64,000 nucleotides of DNA from Bacteroidales bacterium (GTDB taxonomy: Bacteria > Bacteroidota > Bacteroidia > Bacteroidales > UBA932): positions 1-64,000 of the forward strand of contig SUYP01000013.1 of NCBI GenBank assembly GCA_015060395.1. The letters run 5' to 3'. The translations under genes and the position numbers were made by a program. Shown one piece after another: positions 59,397 through 64,000 of this stretch. The notes beneath the pieces were generated by a model, which saw only the letters and a program-made list of their open reading frames with translations, made no database searches and was not told the origin of the DNA. Position 1 is the stretch's first letter; every line of letters begins with the position of its first letter.

Positions 59397-60587
59397 ATGA
59401 AGAAAGCGCTGTTGACACTGACGGTGCTGGCTGCATCCATAATCACAGAAGCGCAGTCGATCTGGGACAGAGCTCATCTTGAAGATGTCAGGATGTCACT
59501 CGGATCTCCGGAATACCGGATGGCATTCGAGACTCTGATCAGACAGGCCGACTCGCTTCTGGATGCCGTGCCATTGTCCGTGATGCAGAAAGAAAAGACA
59601 CCTGCAAGCGGAGACAAGCACGATTATATGAGTCAGGCACGATATTTCTGGCCGGATCCCGCCAGCCCCGACGGCCTGCCCTACATCAACAGGGACGGAT
59701 ATTCCAACCCCGAGATCTACAGACTTGACAGATATCCTCTGTCAGAAACAGCCGGCAGGGTCACTACCCTGGCTCTCGCCTATTTCTTTACCGGAGATGA
59801 AAAGTATTCCGGCAAGGCTGTCGAATTCCTGAAAGTATGGTTTCTGGATGAAAAGACAAGGATGAATCCATCGTTGGAGTATGCACAGATGGTGCCGGGA
59901 CATAATGGCGGAAAAGGACGTCAGTACGGTATCCTGGACACATATTCATTCGTGGAAATGCTGGATGCAGTATGCCTGCTTGAAGGATCAGCAGCCTTCC
60001 GGAGCGATGATTCTGAGGCATTGAAGAAATGGTTCTCAGAGCTTCTGGAATGGATATGTACCAGTGAGCAGGGAATGGCTGAAGCTGCAACGGCCAACAA
60101 TCACGGGACCGCATACGACGCACAGGTCATTGCATTTGCCCTATACTCTGGAAGAGAGGACATTGCACGCAGAATCATAGAAGAGTTCCCTGAAAAGCGC
60201 ATCTTCACACAGATAGCCCCGGACGGCAGTCAGCCTGCTGAATTAAGCAGAACCAGGTCATATCATTATTCACAATACAACCTGGCTCACTTCATAGATA
60301 TATTCCTGATGTCCGCTAAACTCGGCTATGATATTGACGGCTCAACATCTGATGACGGGCGTAATTTCCACAATGCCCTAGGATTCCTGATTCCATATAT
60401 CTCAGAAGACGGCAGGGAAAGATGGCCGTACGAACAGATCGACGGTTTTGAGGAAGTGTCACAGAATCTGTGCAGGGATCTTTACAAAACTGCTATGTAC
60501 ATATCTCCTGAAAAGGCTGAATACTTAAGCGTATTCAACAGATACGGCAGGGTCGAGCCTTCAGACCGTTTCTTCCTACTGTTCTAA
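59397..60587 (+). CDS. Alginate lyase family protein
   Basis: YMSQARYFWPDPASPDGLPYINRDGYSNPE, TANNHGTAYDAQVIAFALYSG, RTRSYHYSQYNLAHFIDI typical of Pfam Alginate_lyase. Confidence 0.88.
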   Translation: MKKALLTLTVLAASIITEAQSIWDRAHLEDVRMSLGSPEYRMAFETLIRQADSLLDAVPLSVMQKEKTPASGDKHDYMSQARYFWPDPASPDGLPYINRDGYSNPEIYRLDRYPLSETAGRVTTLALAYFFTGDEKYSGKAVEFLKVWFLDEKTRMNPSLEYAQMVPGHNGGKGRQYGILDTYSFVEMLDAVCLLEGSAAFRSDDSEALKKWFSELLEWICTSEQGMAEAATANNHGTAYDAQVIAFALYSGREDIARRIIEEFPEKRIFTQIAPDGSQPAELSRTRSYHYSQYNLAHFIDIFLMSAKLGYDIDGSTSDDGRNFHNALGFLIPYISEDGRERWPYEQIDGFEEVSQNLCRDLYKTAMYISPEKAEYLSVFNRYGRVEPSDRFFLLF

Positions 60588-60605
60588 AGCAAGCGGACCG
60601 GAGCA

Positions 60606-61976
60606 TTACTGTTCCATTCTCCACCAGTCAAGCTGGAAAAGGTTGCGGTCCTGATATCTGCCGGCTTTGAATACGAGGCAGAGGTCGTGAACTCCCTTTG
60701 CTCCCCTTATCTTTGTGGTGAACTCCACGAATTCATTCTTTGTGCATCCGATGTCAACCTTACCGACCAGCTTTCCGTCATAATCGTCAAGTCTGATCTC
60801 AATAGTACCGCCATAAAGGAGAGCGGAAGCTGAAACCGTGAATGATCTGGCTCCGCTGCCGAAATCAACGCCTCTGAGCTTGATGTATTCGCCGTCATCG
60901 ATATTGGTCACGAGCTGATTCCAACGGTCCTTACCCCATTCGTTCTTAGGAATGGTCTTAAGTCCGAAGCCCCAGGCCATTGTCTCTGCCTGCACTTTCT
61001 GATAAGGATTGAACCATTCGATCTGCTCCACCTTGCAGTCAATGAAGTATGGGAGTTCCTGAATGGTGCCGTCCTCATTGTAGTGCATTTCAGCAACAGA
61101 CACAGAACGACGCTCAGCGTGACGGCTTTCCTCAAGACGGAAAATGTCATAATTCTGACCGAAGCAATATGTCTTTCCCTTATAATCGATGATTCCAGGG
61201 TGATTTCCGCGTGTACGGTGAGTATGGTCCATAATATGTCCCTTGTACTCCCAAGGTCCCGTAGGGCTGTCGCTCATAGCATAGCCGATGCCCTCCGGAC
61301 AACAGGTAGATGCAAATGCCAGATAATAGTGACCGTTCCTCTTATAGAACCAAGGCCCCTCCTGATAGTCCTCTATATGCGGCATCTCTACGATATCTCC
61401 CGAATATGAGATCATATCCTCATTGAGCTTGACATAGTACAGCTTGGGATTACCCCAGTACATATAGGCCTGTCCGTCATCATCAATCCATACAGTCGGG
61501 TCTATGTCATACCAATGTTCTCTCTGCCATACAAGAGTGCCTCCAAGCGGATCCACGAACGGTCCGTACGGAGAGTCAGCCATCAGAACGCTGATACCGT
61601 TGCCGTGGATAGGGCAATACATATAGAACTTGCCGTTCCTCTCCACCACCTGCTGGGCCCAGGCACCATTGGTATTCCTGTACCATTTGAAGTTCCTCAG
61701 ACCTGCCACAGCTCCCCTGTCCTGCCAGTTCACCATATCTGTAGTGGTATAGAGAAGCCAGTCCTTCATATGGAAGTTCTCGCCGTCATCCTCATCGTGA
61801 CTGGTATAAAGGAAGAGTGTATCCTTATATATCATAGGAGAAGGGTCGGCAGTGTATTTGGTCTGGATGATAGGCATATTGAGGTCTTCAAGAGACTGCT
61901 TCGGGTCCGTACTGCACCCTGCTGCCACCGCCAGCACTGAAAGAATTGAAACAATAGTCTTGATGTTCATAAGCAA
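60606..61976 (-). CDS. Glycoside hydrolase family 43 lipoprotein with C-terminal CBM6-like domain
   Basis: YTADPSPMIYKDTLFLYTSHDE, WYDIDPTVWIDDDGQAYMYWGN, YQEGPWFYKRNGHYYLAFAS; beta-sandwich-like C-terminus. Confidence 0.9.
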   Translation of the reverse strand: MLMNIKTIVSILSVLAVAAGCSTDPKQSLEDLNMPIIQTKYTADPSPMIYKDTLFLYTSHDEDDGENFHMKDWLLYTTTDMVNWQDRGAVAGLRNFKWYRNTNGAWAQQVVERNGKFYMYCPIHGNGISVLMADSPYGPFVDPLGGTLVWQREHWYDIDPTVWIDDDGQAYMYWGNPKLYYVKLNEDMISYSGDIVEMPHIEDYQEGPWFYKRNGHYYLAFASTCCPEGIGYAMSDSPTGPWEYKGHIMDHTHRTRGNHPGIIDYKGKTYCFGQNYDIFRLEESRHAERRSVSVAEMHYNEDGTIQELPYFIDCKVEQIEWFNPYQKVQAETMAWGFGLKTIPKNEWGKDRWNQLVTNIDDGEYIKLRGVDFGSGARSFTVSASALLYGGTIEIRLDDYDGKLVGKVDIGCTKNEFVEFTTKIRGAKGVHDLCLVFKAGRYQDRNLFQLDWWRMEQ

Positions 61977-62004
61977 GTGTCTGATTATGTATAAACGGTT
62001 CTCA

Positions 62005-63747
62005 TCAGTAATTATTCCTCAAATAAAGTGCGCTTTCGCGGAGACCTTTCAGGATGTTCTGTGTGCTGGCTTCTTCCATTTCCACGATAAAGCCCTTGGT
62101 GCCGGCCTTGTCGAAGTTGCGGAATATGGCATCGAAGCCGACCATTCCGCTCTGTCCGATTTCCTTCTTGTCCTTGATATGAAGAAGTTCGAAGCGGCCT
62201 GGATATTTATGCATATATTCCACTGGAGCTGCGCCACCGACTACCGCCCAATAAACATCCATTTCTATGAACACCTTTGCAGGATCTGTGTTTGCAATGA
62301 AATAATCCATCATTGTAGTATTTCCGACCTTTGCAAATTCGTGTGCGTGGTTATGGTAGCCGAAACGGATTCCGGCTGCATTGCATCTGCTTCCGATGGC
62401 ATTGAGATATTCAGCCATCACCTTGAGTTCGGCCTCTGTATCAAGCTTTGGGGAATACGACATCACGAGTCTCGGGATTCCGGCTTTTTTATGAGCCTCG
62501 ATACACTGGTCCCACCACTTCATAGCAGCTTCATAATTCCCCGAAGACAATTCATCCGAAGAAAGCACCCTTGTAGTATGCGAAGATACCAGTTCAAGAC
62601 CGGCCTTATTCAATGCGGCCTTGAAATCCTCCGGTTCCATACCGGAAAACAGACCGTCTGAATAGCTTGCCGCTTCCGCACCTGTATAGCCCATCTGAGC
62701 GAGTCGTCCGAGGACATATTCGTGATTCTTTGCAAAAAGCTCAGGAGAGCCTATAAGCTGACGGGCAGAATAAAGCTGCACAGCCATCTCTTTTGAAGGA
62801 GCGGTGATTTCCTCTGCCATACGATAGCTTATATAGGCGAATTTCTTGCTGTCAGGACTCCAGGAATTCACATTTATCGATCCCTGTCCGCCGAATAGCT
62901 TGACGAGAACCTTAGGTTCTCCACCCTTGGCCGGAATCATCCTGAGCTGGACATTCTGGTTAGGAGTATGGTCACCCGGAGCCACCTCGTAGTCGTGATA
63001 CGCAATATAGACCACCTTCTCTCCATCCGGTGAAATATGAGGGAACCACGAATTCATATCCTTGTCAAAGGTCATCTGCGTCTGTTCCTTACCGTTGGCA
63101 CGCATACGCCATACCTGCATTCTGCCGCTTCTGACACTGTTGAACCATATATGCCTGCCGTCCATACTGTATTCCGGACCGTCATCAAGGCCAGGAGCAT
63201 CAGTCAATCTCACTTCCTTGCCTCCTTTGACCGGCATTGCATACACATCAGCCTCATTCTCCGGACCACGGAATGCACAATATGCGATCATCTTTCCGTC
63301 AGGGCTGATGCCGTGAAGATAACTTGGTCCGACAGGAGTGATCTTCTTCGGTTCTCCCCCTTCAAACGGGACAGTGAACACATATGATTTCCAGTCCTTG
63401 ACCGACGGATCATTGCTGCTGAGAGCTATCCACTTTCCATCAGCTGAAATCACGTGGTCATTGTTGCACTGGTTTATAGTTCCTGTATTGATCTCCACAA
63501 GATCTCCGGAACCATCCGGAGAAATCTTGTAGAGACGTCCTTCTTTATTGACTACAAGCCATTTGCCGTCCGGTGTCCAGTTCGGAGCCTCAATCAGATA
63601 AGGAAACTCCTTTATCACCTGATGAGTCTCTGTCTCCAGATCATATATCTCCAGATAACTGATTACCTGGGAAGACTGCTGGGCAAAAGCCCCGATAGCA
63701 CCTGCAAAAGCCATAACTGCACTGCATTTGATTGTCTTGAATCTCAT
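62005..63747 (-). CDS. Two-domain fusion: TolB/PD40-like beta-propeller and sugar phosphate isomerase/epimerase-like TIM barrel, secreted
   Basis: N-terminal half has repeated SPDGK/SMDG motifs; C-terminal half from MAVQLYSARQLIGSPELFAKN through GIRFGYHNHAHEF, VFIEMDVYWAVVGG, FELLHIKD resembles the xylose-isomerase-like TIM barrel; one uninterrupted frame. Confidence 0.88.
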   Translation of the reverse strand: MRFKTIKCSAVMAFAGAIGAFAQQSSQVISYLEIYDLETETHQVIKEFPYLIEAPNWTPDGKWLVVNKEGRLYKISPDGSGDLVEINTGTINQCNNDHVISADGKWIALSSNDPSVKDWKSYVFTVPFEGGEPKKITPVGPSYLHGISPDGKMIAYCAFRGPENEADVYAMPVKGGKEVRLTDAPGLDDGPEYSMDGRHIWFNSVRSGRMQVWRMRANGKEQTQMTFDKDMNSWFPHISPDGEKVVYIAYHDYEVAPGDHTPNQNVQLRMIPAKGGEPKVLVKLFGGQGSINVNSWSPDSKKFAYISYRMAEEITAPSKEMAVQLYSARQLIGSPELFAKNHEYVLGRLAQMGYTGAEAASYSDGLFSGMEPEDFKAALNKAGLELVSSHTTRVLSSDELSSGNYEAAMKWWDQCIEAHKKAGIPRLVMSYSPKLDTEAELKVMAEYLNAIGSRCNAAGIRFGYHNHAHEFAKVGNTTMMDYFIANTDPAKVFIEMDVYWAVVGGAAPVEYMHKYPGRFELLHIKDKKEIGQSGMVGFDAIFRNFDKAGTKGFIVEMEEASTQNILKGLRESALYLRNNY

Positions 63748-63779
63748 AACTGTCAGTTTTATAGTTGGGATCTGTCAGC

Positions 63780-63998
63780 TTATTCCATAATCTTGATACG
63801 GATGTTGCGGTACCACACGTCATCACCGTGATCCTGGATGCCTATATATCCCTTATGCTCGGCGCCGCCACAATTATTAAGGAGTTCAAATCCGATAGGC
63901 CAGGCTTCAGCACTGAACTTGCTGTTCTGGAGCATATCGGTCCACTTCGGAGTCCAGAGATGGTACTCGAGGACATTCGCATCATTCTGTCCGTGAAC
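63780..63998 (-). CDS. DUF1080 (3-keto-disaccharide hydrolase-like) protein, C-terminal fragment; 5' part beyond window
   Basis: Manual translation of minus strand: VHGQNDANVLEYHLWTPKWTDMLQNSKFSAEAWPIGFELLNNCGGAEHKGYIGIQDHGDDVWYRNIRIKIME*; absent from the ORF track. Confidence 0.85.
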   Translation of the reverse strand, partial: VHGQNDANVLEYHLWTPKWTDMLQNSKFSAEAWPIGFELLNNCGGAEHKGYIGIQDHGDDVWYRNIRIKIME

Positions 63999-64000
63999 GA

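Noticed and set aside
1-64000. CRISPR array, prophage, transposon or integrative element
   Set aside because: No regularly spaced repeats, transposase, integrase or phage structural motifs recognised in the window.

Overview
Gene-dense chromosomal window from a Bacteroidota (Bacteroidales-like) genome. The lineage call rests on the 16S 5' end, the pervasive TTTG-N19-TAnnTTTG promoters and the gene content. The left edge holds the 5' end of a 16S rRNA gene (minus strand) with two tandem promoters. Most of the next 50 kb is housekeeping: tricorn-like protease, pyrC, tex, ClC channel, ygiQ, argS, primary sigma factor, HtrA, dnaN, mnmA, cdd, tsaD, tamB-like, rsmI-like, folB, mtaB, recQ, pckA. I also found a tRNA-Thr(CGU) and an SRP (4.5S-type) RNA with its own near-perfect promoter. 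Less ordinary parts: a surface-protein block with a CotH-like kinase and an M64 peptidase; a BlaI/M56 sensor pair whose sensor carries a near-identical tandem duplication of a TonB-C-like domain; a compact HprK-like kinase / S24-S26 peptidase / PqqD-like cluster with interlocked, near-leaderless divergent promoters and a small antisense-overlapping gene; and a carbohydrate-active island (51.4-64 kb) with SGNH esterases, a HGSNAT-like acyltransferase, an alginate-lyase-family protein, GH43, a beta-propeller/TIM-barrel isomerase fusion, and a DUF1080 hydrolase cut by the window edge. I saw no mobile element, CRISPR array or prophage. All family calls come from reading motifs and have not been checked against a database.
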